This document shows, piece by piece, positions 26,006 through 35,085 of a stretch of 44,323 nucleotides of DNA. Position numbers and translations under genes: made by a program. The stretch comes from Acidobacteriota bacterium (lineage in GTDB: Bacteria; Acidobacteriota; Terriglobia; Acidiferrales; UBA7541), in assembly GCA_003224085.1 (NCBI GenBank), contig QHYK01000083.1:1-44323 (forward strand), in the 5' to 3' direction. How positions within the stretch are numbered: position 1 is the first letter of the stretch; the number at the start of each line of letters is the position of its first letter. Below the pieces are notes generated by a model. That model had not been told where the DNA came from. It saw only the letters and a list, made by a program, of their open reading frames with translations, and searched no databases.

Positions 26006-26608
26006 ATGGCTAATGACCGTATCGGCGATGTGGTTAGGCTCGTCAAGAAAGCGGGAATACTCCGTCCACGAGACCTCCGCTCGCACGGTATTCCTAGACA
26101 GTATCTTCGCATGGCTGCTGACAAAGACCTGGTCATGCGAGTGGGACGTGGCCTCTACATCGCTCGCGGTTCGCGCCCAACCCAGCATCACAGTCTTGCA
26201 CAAGCCTCCAAGCGCGTCCCTCACGGGATCGTTTGTCTGCTATCGGCGCTCCGGTTTCACGACCTCACAACGCAGTCGCCTTACCAAGTGTGGCTCGCAA
26301 TCAGTGACAAGGCTCGACTTCCGAAGGCCGACAGCCCGCCGCTGCGCATAGTTCGATTCTCACAAAAAACACTCGCCTACGGAGTTCAAGAACACCGCAT
26401 CGAAGGCGTCATTGTCCGCATCTTCTCCCCGGCAAAAACAGTGGCGGATTGCTTCAGATATCGAAACAAGATCGGGCTCGACGTTGCACTTGAAGCCCTT
26501 CGCGAATGCAGACGCAAGCGCCGAGCGACTTCGGACCAACTCTGGCAAGCCGCCAAGGTGTGTCGTGTGGCAAATGTAATGCGCCCGTATCTGGAGTCGC
26601 TTTCGTGA
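26006..26608 (+). CDS. abiEi: AbiEi-type antitoxin (type IV toxin-antitoxin)
   Basis: ATG 26006 gives 200 residues. The longer frame to 25904 includes the operator and is rejected. The N-terminal winged HTH (residues about 1-50, VKKAGILRPRDLRSHGIPRQYLRMAADKDLVMRVGRGLYIA) is the AbiEi_4 pattern. The C-terminal antitoxin domain contains VCLLSALRFHDLTTQ, VRIFSPAKTVADCFRYRNKIGLDVALEAL. It represses transcription and counteracts the AbiEii toxin. The toxin start overlaps its stop by 4 nt (GTGA), a typical coupled pair. Confidence 0.88.
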   Translation: MANDRIGDVVRLVKKAGILRPRDLRSHGIPRQYLRMAADKDLVMRVGRGLYIARGSRPTQHHSLAQASKRVPHGIVCLLSALRFHDLTTQSPYQVWLAISDKARLPKADSPPLRIVRFSQKTLAYGVQEHRIEGVIVRIFSPAKTVADCFRYRNKIGLDVALEALRECRRKRRATSDQLWQAAKVCRVANVMRPYLESLS

Positions 26609-27540
26609 GCCGGGAGAAACCCAGAAATCTTGCCGCCTCGGTTCGTCAACGGCTCTTTAATCTCGCCCAGGAAAGACACGAGGACTTTGGCTTGGTTCTA
26701 ACGCGGTACGGCCTGGAACGCTTTCTGTATCGTCTGGCACAGTCACAATATCGCGACCAATTCATCCTGAAAGGCGCACTACTGTTCGAGCTTTGGACCC
26801 ATCACCCGTATCGCCCAACTCGCGATCTTGACCTCGAAGGGCAGGGCGAAAATAGCATCGCGCGAATCAAACGGCTATTTATTGAAATCATGGGCCAAGC
26901 CGTCGAGGACGACGGACTGGTTTTCGATCATAAATCCCTCCGAGTTGCGAGGATTAAGGAAGAGCAAGAATACGAGGGCCTCCGCGCCAATCTTGTGGCT
27001 CGCTTGGAACGCGCCAAAATCACCATGCAGGTTGATATCGGCTTCGGCGATGTGATCGTGCCCGCTCCAAAAGAAATTCAATATCCCGCGCTGCTGAATT
27101 TTCCGAGCCCGCGTCTACGAGCATACCCACGTGAAGCAGTTGTTGCGGAAAAACTCGAAGCTCTTGTCAAATTGGGAATGGCCAACACCCGTATGAAAGA
27201 TTTTTATGACCTCTGGAAACTATCGCAAGACTTCGATTTTGACGGCTCGCTATTGACGGACGCGATCGAGGCAACTTTTGCGCGGAGAGGAACTGAACTG
27301 CCAACAGGCACACCCCTGGCCCTAACGGATGAGTTCGCGCGAGACGCGCAGAAGGCCAGACAGTGGCAAGGCTTTCTCAACAAGAGCGGTCTTGACCACG
27401 AGCAAGCTACCCTTCATTCCGTAGCTTCCGAGCTCGCTACATTTCTTGTAGCGCCTTTGCAAGCAGCGCAAGCCGCACTGCCGTTCGCATTCAATTGGCC
27501 CAAAGGCGGTCCGTGGCATCGCGGGGCCGCGTCCGCATAG
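26605..27540 (+). CDS. abiEii: AbiEii-type nucleotidyltransferase toxin
   Basis: GTG 26605 overlaps the antitoxin stop and gives 311 residues. The nucleotidyltransferase core is clear: DQFILKGALLFELW, then TRDLDLEG with the catalytic Asp pair, and later a third acidic region around MQVDIGFGD. Further conserved segments are AYPREAVVAEKLEALVKLG and RMKDFYDLWKLS. AbiEii-family enzymes transfer nucleotides to a cellular target and stop growth, aborting phage infection. An earlier in-frame start at 26506 would overlap the antitoxin by 100 bp and is unlikely. Confidence 0.9.
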   Translation: MSREKPRNLAASVRQRLFNLAQERHEDFGLVLTRYGLERFLYRLAQSQYRDQFILKGALLFELWTHHPYRPTRDLDLEGQGENSIARIKRLFIEIMGQAVEDDGLVFDHKSLRVARIKEEQEYEGLRANLVARLERAKITMQVDIGFGDVIVPAPKEIQYPALLNFPSPRLRAYPREAVVAEKLEALVKLGMANTRMKDFYDLWKLSQDFDFDGSLLTDAIEATFARRGTELPTGTPLALTDEFARDAQKARQWQGFLNKSGLDHEQATLHSVASELATFLVAPLQAAQAALPFAFNWPKGGPWHRGAASA

Positions 27541-27678
27541 AACTTCAAGCGAGCGTGGTCCTGTGTCTAAGGTCGTGGGGCAAGCAAACATCTGCCCTCT
27601 GGTAGTGCCCGACTCGCGACCGTTGCTTTCGGGTTACCAAGCCAGGCGAAGGTGATGTGTTATCGTTTTCTCAATCCC

Positions 27679-30372
27679 ATGAGCACAGCCTTGCCTAGAG
27701 ACTCGGAGTGGCTTACGCGGAAACGCCTGATCGACCCAAAGCTCAAAGCTGCGGGCTGGCGGGTGGTTCGTTTCAGCGACGGCAAGCCCCTTTCTGCGTA
27801 CGACCGCTGCGCAATTGAGGAGTTCCCTACCGACAATGGTCCAGCCGACTACGCCCTGTGCGATTCGGGCAAGCTTCTCGGTATCGTTGAGGCCAAGAAG
27901 CTGACCCTCGGTCCACAGAATGTCTTGACACAGGCGGAGCGGTACGCGAAGGGCGCAGCCAGCAACCCAATGAGCTTTCGGGGCTATCGAGTCCCTTTCC
28001 TTTACTCCACTAACGGCGAGATCATCTGGCACCACGACATCCGCCATCAATTGAGCAGATCACACGCGATCAGTCGCTTTCACACGCCTGAGGCCCTCGC
28101 CGAGAAGCTTGAAAGTGATTTTGATGGAAGCTGCCAGTGCCTCATTCAGACGGCGAATGAACATCCCAAACTGCGCCCGTATCAGCGGGACGCAAACACC
28201 GCCATTGAGAAGGCAATCGGCGACCAAAAGCGGCAAATGCTTGTAGCAATGGCAACGGGCACGGGTAAGACCTTTACGATGGTCAATCAGGTCTACCGCC
28301 TTATGAAGTCAAGTGTTGCCAAACGCATTCTCTTCTTGGTGGATCGCCGTGCGCTCGCAGCACAGGCTGTTCTTGCCTTCGCATCCTTCGAACCGGAGCC
28401 GGGCCTGAAGTTCGATAACATTTACGAGGTGTACAGCCAGCGGTTTCACCGCGAGGATTTTGGGGAGGAGGAGAAATACGACCCGAAGGTCCTTCCCAGT
28501 TCCTACCTGACCAATCCGCAACCATCCCACGCCTTCGTCTATGTCAGCACCATCCAGCGGATGACAATAAACCTCTTTGGCCGGGATGCGATCTTCGCAG
28601 CCGGAGATGAGGAACTCGACGAAGACGCCAACAAACTGGACATCCCCATTCACGCTTTTGATCTGGTAATCGCCGACGAGTGCCACCGTGGTTACACGGC
28701 TCAGGAGCAAGCCATCTGGCGCAAGACACTCGATCACTTTGACGCCATCAAGGTGGGTCTGACGGCCACGCCTGCGGCACACACGATGGCTGCCTTCAAA
28801 GAGATTGTCTACCGTTATGAGTACGAACGCGCCGTCCGCGAAGGGTTCCTCGTCGATTATGACGTAGTGGCTGTCAAATCAAACGTGAGGATGAACGGCA
28901 TTTTTCTCAAAGAAGGCGAGCAGGTGGGCGTCGTAAACCCGGAATCGGGCGCGGAGCAGCTTGACCTGATCGAGGATCAGCGCGAGTTCCCGACCACAGA
29001 GATCGAAGAGAAGGTCACCTCTCCAGACTCGAATCGCAAAATTCTGGAAGAGGTGAAGAAATGGGCGCTGGATCATGAGCAGGAAACTGGGCGTTTCCCC
29101 AAGACCCTGATTTTCGGGGCTAACGATCTTCCCCACACGTCCCACGCTGACCAGTTAGTGGATACGGCTCGTGATATTTTTGGCCGAGGAGATTCGTTTG
29201 TTCAGAAAATAACCGGGCGTGTAGACCGTCCGCTCCAACGCATCCGCGAATTCCGAAATCGCCCTGCTCCGGGTATTGCGGTGACAGTGGATATGCTCTC
29301 GACCGGCGTGGATATTCCTGACCTCGAAGGTATCGTCTTTTTGCGCCCCGTAAAATCCCGCATTCTGTTCGAGCAGATGCTCGGGCGCGGCACCCGCAAG
29401 GGCGAACATTTTCCGCACAAAGATCACTTCACGGTCTTTGACTGTTTCGGGGGTTCACTGTTGGAGTATTTCCGCAAAGCGACAGCGATCACGGCGGAGA
29501 TGCCAACGACGGAATTCAAGACCATCGCTGAAATCATTGAAGACATCTGGGCTAACCGGGACCGAGACTACAACATCCGGCGGCTCGTCAAGCGGCTCCA
29601 GCGGATCAATAAGGCAATGTCCGCCGAAGGGCGGGAACTGTTCGCCGCCTATGTGCCCAATGGCGACATTGGCGAATATGCCGCCGATCTTCCGGGGAAG
29701 CTCCGTCAAGATTTTACTGGCACGATGGCGCTGCTGCGCGACAAGAACTTCCAAGACCTGCTGGTGAATTACCCGCGTGCTCCACGCATCTTCATCAGAG
29801 CTTACGAGACCGAAGATACCGTTACATCGGAGTGGCTCGTGCGCGGGGCGGACGGCAGGGAGTACCGCACCGAGGACTACCTCAGCGCCTTTGGCCGATT
29901 CGTACAGGAAAACCCCAACAAGATAGAAGCGATTCGCATTCTGCTGGGCCGTCCCAAGGATTGGAACACAGCGGTACTGGGGGAGCTTCGGACCAAACTG
30001 GCCGCTACGACTGAGCGATTTAGCGAAGAGCACCTACGCAAAGCACACGAAATCCAATATCGCAAGGCGCTGGTGGACATCATTTCGATGGTCAAACACG
30101 CGGCTGATGATCAGAGGCCACTGCTCACGGCGGAAGAACGGGTTAAACTGGCATTTGCTCACGTCACGACAGGCAGAACGTTCACACCAGAACAGCAGCA
30201 ATGGCTCAACCTCATCGAGGCGCATCTGATTGAGAATCTCACGATTGACCTCGGCGACTTTGATCTGCTTCCGGTGTTCGCCCGAAAGGGCGGATTGAGC
30301 CAAGCGACTCGGGTCTTCGCGGGCCAACTTCAGGATTTGATCGTTCAGTTTAATGAGGCGGTGGCGGCATGA
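27679..30372 (+). CDS. hsdR: type I restriction enzyme, R subunit
   Basis: The product from ATG 27679 is 897 residues. The frame is open to another ATG at 27652 and neither start has a good ribosome-binding site. The nuclease domain shows D57 (PADYAL) and E71-x-K73 (IVEAKK). The translocase has Walker A ATGTGKT (192-198), DECH box (333-336), LTATP and the SF2 motif VI region MLGRGTRKG. A C-terminal helical domain follows, for docking on the methylase. It moves DNA with ATP and cuts it when the target is unmethylated. It leads the operon and overlaps the next gene by 4 nt. Confidence 0.93.
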   Translation: MSTALPRDSEWLTRKRLIDPKLKAAGWRVVRFSDGKPLSAYDRCAIEEFPTDNGPADYALCDSGKLLGIVEAKKLTLGPQNVLTQAERYAKGAASNPMSFRGYRVPFLYSTNGEIIWHHDIRHQLSRSHAISRFHTPEALAEKLESDFDGSCQCLIQTANEHPKLRPYQRDANTAIEKAIGDQKRQMLVAMATGTGKTFTMVNQVYRLMKSSVAKRILFLVDRRALAAQAVLAFASFEPEPGLKFDNIYEVYSQRFHREDFGEEEKYDPKVLPSSYLTNPQPSHAFVYVSTIQRMTINLFGRDAIFAAGDEELDEDANKLDIPIHAFDLVIADECHRGYTAQEQAIWRKTLDHFDAIKVGLTATPAAHTMAAFKEIVYRYEYERAVREGFLVDYDVVAVKSNVRMNGIFLKEGEQVGVVNPESGAEQLDLIEDQREFPTTEIEEKVTSPDSNRKILEEVKKWALDHEQETGRFPKTLIFGANDLPHTSHADQLVDTARDIFGRGDSFVQKITGRVDRPLQRIREFRNRPAPGIAVTVDMLSTGVDIPDLEGIVFLRPVKSRILFEQMLGRGTRKGEHFPHKDHFTVFDCFGGSLLEYFRKATAITAEMPTTEFKTIAEIIEDIWANRDRDYNIRRLVKRLQRINKAMSAEGRELFAAYVPNGDIGEYAADLPGKLRQDFTGTMALLRDKNFQDLLVNYPRAPRIFIRAYETEDTVTSEWLVRGADGREYRTEDYLSAFGRFVQENPNKIEAIRILLGRPKDWNTAVLGELRTKLAATTERFSEEHLRKAHEIQYRKALVDIISMVKHAADDQRPLLTAEERVKLAFAHVTTGRTFTPEQQQWLNLIEAHLIENLTIDLGDFDLLPVFARKGGLSQATRVFAGQLQDLIVQFNEAVAA

Positions 30373-31205
30373 ACCAAACAGAACCTCAGACATCTACAGG
30401 CAATGGTGAACTTGCTGTTGCTGTGTCAGACGAGTTGTCCTTTTCTGACTCAGCCACGGCCTTGGTGACGACAGACCCCACTCATCGCGTGGTGCAACTC
30501 AACTCTGCAAGAAAGAAACCTGTTTCCGTTAAGCCCACAGCCTCGATCTCCGAAGCAATCACGTTGATGATGACTCATAACTTTTCCCAACTCCCAGTCA
30601 TGAGCAGCAGTCGGGCAGTCAAAGGGATTTTCAGCTGGAGGTCACTGGCGCAAAAGGTTGCGTTTGCCAAGAACCCAGGTTTTGTTCAAGACGCCATGGA
30701 AGAAGCAGTTGTCATCGATTCGAACCGCTCGCTGTTCGAGGCTGCCCGGCTGGTCGCCGAGTCGGACTGCGTACTAATCAAAGACCCCGATGCGACGATT
30801 TCGGGAATCCTCACTTCCTACGACTTGAGCGTCAGTTTTGCAGAACGATCAGAGCCTTTCCTCCTACTGGAACAAATTGAAAAGCACATCAGGAATCACA
30901 TGGGCGGGAAGATTTCCCTGTCGGAAATGCGCGAGGTCCGTGATTCTCTGGATGCTGGTAAGAAGGTTTCGGGTGCCGCCAACTTGAGTTTTGGGGATTA
31001 CGTGAGGATTCTGCAAAAACAAGAATGCTGGAGGAAAATTGGCCTCCCATTGGACCAAAAACTTTTCATCAAAAAGCTCGATGAGGTTCGAGATATCCGC
31101 AACAAGGTTATGCATTTCAACCCGAATGGTCTGGCACCCGAAGACATGGGCAAGCTCCGTGAGTTTGCTGGGCTGCTCAGGCAAATTCAAGAAGTCATCA
31201 AGTAA
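30369..31205 (+). CDS. CBS-pair protein with HEPN-like C-terminal domain inside the hsd operon
   Basis: The 278-residue protein has a disordered N-terminus (1-45), then two CBS motifs (about 48-160: PVSVKPTASISEAITLMM, FSQLPVMSSSRAVKGIFSW, and VVIDSNRSLFEAARLVAES, GILTSYDLS). The C-terminal 110 residues are helical and contain RDIRNKVMHFNP, giving R244-x4-H249, the HEPN ribonuclease signature. CBS pairs bind adenosyl ligands, and HEPN domains are often RNases or tRNases. Its place between hsdR and hsdM, with 4-nt overlap to hsdR and 17 nt to hsdM, suggests a backup effector that acts when restriction fails, like PrrC. That role is inferred. A purely regulatory or inactive HEPN is possible. 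Confidence 0.75.
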   Translation: MNQTEPQTSTGNGELAVAVSDELSFSDSATALVTTDPTHRVVQLNSARKKPVSVKPTASISEAITLMMTHNFSQLPVMSSSRAVKGIFSWRSLAQKVAFAKNPGFVQDAMEEAVVIDSNRSLFEAARLVAESDCVLIKDPDATISGILTSYDLSVSFAERSEPFLLLEQIEKHIRNHMGGKISLSEMREVRDSLDAGKKVSGAANLSFGDYVRILQKQECWRKIGLPLDQKLFIKKLDEVRDIRNKVMHFNPNGLAPEDMGKLREFAGLLRQIQEVIK

Positions 31206-31222
31206 TCCGGGGGCCTGACACT

Positions 31223-32695
31223 ATGAGCGATGTTGTCCAGAAACTGTGGGGTTTTTGCCATACGCTGCGCCATGAAGGGATTGATTATGGCGATTACATC
31301 GAGCAACTCACTTATCTACTTTTCCTGAAGATGGCTGATGAGCGCGGCATTGATCTCAGCGAAAAGAAATTCAAAATCGAAAAGAAAGGCAGAGTGGAAG
31401 AAATCGAAGTGGACTGCTCGTGGCCGACCCTCGTGGGGAAGTCGGGAACATCCCTGCGTGACCACTATTCGGACGTACTGCGTGCCCTTGGCCAGCAACG
31501 CGGCATTCTTGGGGACATTTTTGCTGGTGCCCAGTCCAGATTCAATGAGCCTGTTAGCCTCAAGAAGCTACTGGGTCTTATCGATGAAACGGAATGGACC
31601 TCGCTCGATGTTGATGTGAAGGCTGCCGCTTTCGAGGGTCTTCTCGAAAAAGCAGCAAGCGAAGGCAAGAAGGGTGCCGGACAGTATTTCACCCCACGGA
31701 TCCTAATCCAGTCTCTCGTCCGCTGCATGAAGCCCGATCCACGCGCCCACAAAGAGTTCACAGTATGCGATCCGGCGTGTGGTACAGGCGGATTTCTAGT
31801 CTGTGCCTACGAGTGGCTGATCGAGCAGACGGGCGCTGCAATGCCTCGGGAACTGGCGAAGCGTCTGAAATCGGAGACTTACTTTGGGCAGGACTTGGTG
31901 GAGCGGCCCCGACGCCTTGCCCTCATGAATATGTACCTGCACGGGCTGGAACCGCACATTGAGCGGAAGGACTCGATTTACCAGATTCAGGACGGACGCC
32001 ACTTTGATGTTGTAATGACCAATCCCCCTTTCGGGACGAAAGGCGCAAACCAAGCGCCCACACGGGACGACTTCACAGTCGAGACGAGCAACAAACAGCT
32101 TAATTTCATCCAGCATGTAATGACGATCCTGAAGCCCGGTGGACGCGCAGCAGTGGTGGTGCCGGACAACTGCCTGTTCGCTGATCAAGCAGGCGAGGTG
32201 TTCAAAATTCTTACCGAGGATTGCAACCTGCACACCGTGCTGCGGCTGCCGAATGGCACGTTTGTCCCGTACAGCCCTGGCACCAAAACTAATGTGATTT
32301 TCCTCACTAAAGGCTATCCGACCGAGACCGTTTGGGTCTATGACAGCCGCACAAACGTTCCGCATATCACGAAGAAGGATCGCCCCCTCGCTCCCAACCA
32401 ATTTGCCGAGTTCGAGAGTTGCTACGGCAGCGATCCCAATGGCCGCGCTAAACGCAAGGTAGCCGATTCGAAGGAAAACCGCTGGCGTTCATTCTCCATG
32501 GCAGAAATCAAGGAGCGCGACTTCAAGATAGATAACCTGAAGTGGCTCAAGGACGAGTCTCTTGATGATGGCGACGACTCCATGGAGCCCGAGGAATTAG
32601 TCACAGACGCCATCGCCGAGCTTGAAGCCGCAGTTGAGGGACTAAATGCCGTGGTCGCTGCGCTTGAGAACGGGAACGCCAAGGCAAAGGCATAG
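31223..32695 (+). CDS. hsdM: type I DNA methyltransferase, M subunit
   Basis: The 490-residue protein has the N-terminal HsdM helical domain and an N6-adenine methyltransferase fold: GQYFTPR (153-159), motif I DPACGTGG (183-190) for S-adenosylmethionine and the catalytic NPPF (267-270). The C-terminus is acidic and helical (EPEELVTDAIAELEAAVEGL). With HsdS it forms the methylase that protects host DNA. Confidence 0.95.
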   Translation: MSDVVQKLWGFCHTLRHEGIDYGDYIEQLTYLLFLKMADERGIDLSEKKFKIEKKGRVEEIEVDCSWPTLVGKSGTSLRDHYSDVLRALGQQRGILGDIFAGAQSRFNEPVSLKKLLGLIDETEWTSLDVDVKAAAFEGLLEKAASEGKKGAGQYFTPRILIQSLVRCMKPDPRAHKEFTVCDPACGTGGFLVCAYEWLIEQTGAAMPRELAKRLKSETYFGQDLVERPRRLALMNMYLHGLEPHIERKDSIYQIQDGRHFDVVMTNPPFGTKGANQAPTRDDFTVETSNKQLNFIQHVMTILKPGGRAAVVVPDNCLFADQAGEVFKILTEDCNLHTVLRLPNGTFVPYSPGTKTNVIFLTKGYPTETVWVYDSRTNVPHITKKDRPLAPNQFAEFESCYGSDPNGRAKRKVADSKENRWRSFSMAEIKERDFKIDNLKWLKDESLDDGDDSMEPEELVTDAIAELEAAVEGLNAVVAALENGNAKAKA

Positions 32696-32723
32696 ACCAA
32701 CCTGAGAAACTCGCGGAGAAAGC

Positions 32724-34280
32724 ATGAGGGCAAAGGCAACAACGCAAACCGTGCGCGAGGACGAGACCCCCGGCGATCTGCCGGAGGGCTGGGCGCTCGC
32801 CCCCGCAGGCGACGTATTTACATTCGTGACAAGCGGTTCGCGGGGCTGGGCGCAATACTATGCCGAAACGGGTGCACTATTCCTCAGAATCGCCAATCTG
32901 AATCACGACGACATTGCCATTGATCTTTCACAGAAGAAGTACGTTAATCCCCCAAGGTCCGCAGAAGGCACACGAACGCGGGTGAAGCTCCGAGATCTAC
33001 TTATCTCGATTACAGCTGATGTGGGAATGGTCGGCTTGGTAAAACATGATTTGGGCGAGGCTTACATCAATCAGCATATCGCGCTGGCACGACTGGCCGA
33101 AGGGCTGGATGATGCGTATGTCAGCTGGTACATTGCTTCGACGGGCGGACAAAAACAGCTGGGGGATCTCCAGAGAGGAGCAACGAAGGTAGGGCTTGGC
33201 CTTGACGACATTCGCTCAATCAACTTGCCTTTCGCACCATTAGTCGAGCAGCGCCGCATCGTTGCAAAAATCGACGAACTCCTCGAAAAAGTAAATGTTT
33301 CTCGTGAGCGCCTCGCCAAAGTTCCCAAAATCCTGAGGGCGTTCCGCCAAGCCGTACTAGCATCGGCTTGCTCCGGACGTCTCACTGAAGACTGGCGCAC
33401 AGAAGAGGCAAACACGAAGGATATTGCGCCAATCATTTCGTCAATTCAAAAAAGACGCGAGTCCGAAGCCAACTCTCCCAAGGAAAAGGAAAGAATCAGA
33501 CAAATCTATACGCAGTCAGAGGAAGGGGATTCGGGTGAACTGCCGGAAGGCTGGGGCTTTGTCAGATTGAATAAGCTCTGCTCTTCGTTCGAGTACGGAA
33601 CGTCGGCCAAATCACAGCCCTCAGGGAAAGTGCCTGTTCTCCGCATGGGAAATATTCAAGGTGGCAAGATCAACTGGACTGATCTTGCGTACAGTTCGGA
33701 TAGAGATGAGATTCGCCAATATGAATTGACGCCGCAAACGGTGCTGTTTAATCGAACCAACAGTCCCGAACTAGTCGGCAAAACCGCAATCTACCTTGGT
33801 GAGCATCCTGCGATCTTCGCGGGCTACCTCATCAAAATCAATCGTCTTCCCGAAATCGACGCTCGCTATCTTAACTTTTGCCTGAACACCAACTATGCGA
33901 GGGATTTCTGCTCCCGCGTTAAGACGGACGCCGTGGGACAGTCGAATATCAACGCACAAAAACTGGGAACCTTCGAGGTGCCCTTTTGCACGCTGGGTGA
34001 ACAACACGAGATCGCCCGCCGTGTCGAGGCTCTATTCAAGCTAGCCGACGCGATTGAAATGCGCGTTGCCACTGCAACTTGGCGGACTGAAAAGTTGACG
34101 CAAGCAATTCTCGCCAAAGCCTTCCGAGGCGAACTCGTTCCCACCGAAGCCGAACTCGCTCGCCGCGAAAGACGCACCTATGAACCCGCCTCCGCCCTCC
34201 TCGCCAGAATCCGTACTGCCACCAACGAAGATTCGAACAATGGCGCTCCGTCGAAACAAGAGAAACGGACAGCTAAATGA
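32724..34280 (+). CDS. hsdS: type I specificity subunit
   Basis: The 518-residue protein has two target-recognition domains, each introduced by LPEGW (about 15-195 and 270-430). Each is followed by a conserved helical spacer: LVEQRRIVAKIDELLEKVNVSRERL and LGEQHEIARRVEALFKLADAIEMRV, then a motif KAFRGELVPTEAELARRE. The two domains differ, so the recognised site should be bipartite and asymmetric. The stop overlaps the start of the next gene (ATGA), which is unusual for hsdS at the end of the set. Confidence 0.95.
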   Translation: MRAKATTQTVREDETPGDLPEGWALAPAGDVFTFVTSGSRGWAQYYAETGALFLRIANLNHDDIAIDLSQKKYVNPPRSAEGTRTRVKLRDLLISITADVGMVGLVKHDLGEAYINQHIALARLAEGLDDAYVSWYIASTGGQKQLGDLQRGATKVGLGLDDIRSINLPFAPLVEQRRIVAKIDELLEKVNVSRERLAKVPKILRAFRQAVLASACSGRLTEDWRTEEANTKDIAPIISSIQKRRESEANSPKEKERIRQIYTQSEEGDSGELPEGWGFVRLNKLCSSFEYGTSAKSQPSGKVPVLRMGNIQGGKINWTDLAYSSDRDEIRQYELTPQTVLFNRTNSPELVGKTAIYLGEHPAIFAGYLIKINRLPEIDARYLNFCLNTNYARDFCSRVKTDAVGQSNINAQKLGTFEVPFCTLGEQHEIARRVEALFKLADAIEMRVATATWRTEKLTQAILAKAFRGELVPTEAELARRERRTYEPASALLARIRTATNEDSNNGAPSKQEKRTAK

Positions 34281-35005
34281 CTTTGCGGCCTGGCACTATT
34301 CGTCGCATCGAAGATAGGGTTACCGAACTGATCGAGGATTTTGACGGCTGCTGTGATGCTTTTGATCAAGCTAATCTCTTCACCGGGCCGAGTGCATATT
34401 TCCATTCCAAGACGCTCGCTCTACTTCGGCAGCACAAGTCAGCCGGAGACGCCATTCTGGACACCCCTTTCCTTGAGTCGCTGTATGCGACTCTAACTGC
34501 ATGGGGTATGCACCGCATGGGACCGGGCGGTGCTAAGTTAGTTGAGTTTCCCGTGCTTGCCGATAGCTTTCGAAGGCTAGAAAAGCCGATTCGGAAGCTG
34601 TCGGTTCTCGTGCTTGCGGACCTGCGCATCCAAGATGTCACCAGTGTAAGCGAACAGGTATGGTCAATGATTTCTGCATTGAACATCGGGTGCGGACTGA
34701 CCAAAATCGTTGCTGGATCAAAGGCGCTTCACCACGTCCTGCCTGAACTCGTGCCGCCGATGGATCGAGAATACACGATCCGATTTTTCTTTCATCACAA
34801 GAATCTGAGCCAAGGGGATGAAGTCGCGTTCCGGGAAATTTATCCGCGCTTCCATAGAATTGCGGTCGAGTGTCGTAGAAAAATCCAAGCGCGGATTGGA
34901 CAGGGAATGAACACGAGTGCCACCAAGGTAATCGACAATGCAATTGTCGGGTTCGTCCGAGCCAAGCTAAAGAATATGCCCGATGGGGCGGAAGCCGATA
35001 GCTGA
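34277..35005 (+). CDS. unknown protein coupled to hsdS
   Basis: The 242-residue protein begins inside the hsdS stop (ATGA). It is mostly alpha-helical, with no signal peptide or membrane helix. Distinct phrases are WGMHRMGPGGAKLVEF, SALNIGCGLTKIVAGSKALHHVLPELVPPMDREYTIRFFF and YPRFHRIAVECRRK. I do not recognise the family. Translational coupling to hsdS suggests it works with the restriction system, as a modifier, anti-restriction guard or additional effector. Confidence 0.7.
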   Translation: MTLRPGTIRRIEDRVTELIEDFDGCCDAFDQANLFTGPSAYFHSKTLALLRQHKSAGDAILDTPFLESLYATLTAWGMHRMGPGGAKLVEFPVLADSFRRLEKPIRKLSVLVLADLRIQDVTSVSEQVWSMISALNIGCGLTKIVAGSKALHHVLPELVPPMDREYTIRFFFHHKNLSQGDEVAFREIYPRFHRIAVECRRKIQARIGQGMNTSATKVIDNAIVGFVRAKLKNMPDGAEADS

Positions 35006-35085
35006 AGAAAGGAAAACAGGAAGTCATCCGGCCCAACACTTGACGGCAATGGAGTAGCGGAGCGACAAAAGGCCACTTCCATCAA

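Noticed and set aside
26605-31205. MNT-HEPN toxin-antitoxin pair made of the nucleotidyltransferase and the HEPN-like gene
   Set aside because: The two genes are 2.8 kb apart and each sits in its own operon. AbiEii has its own coupled AbiEi partner.
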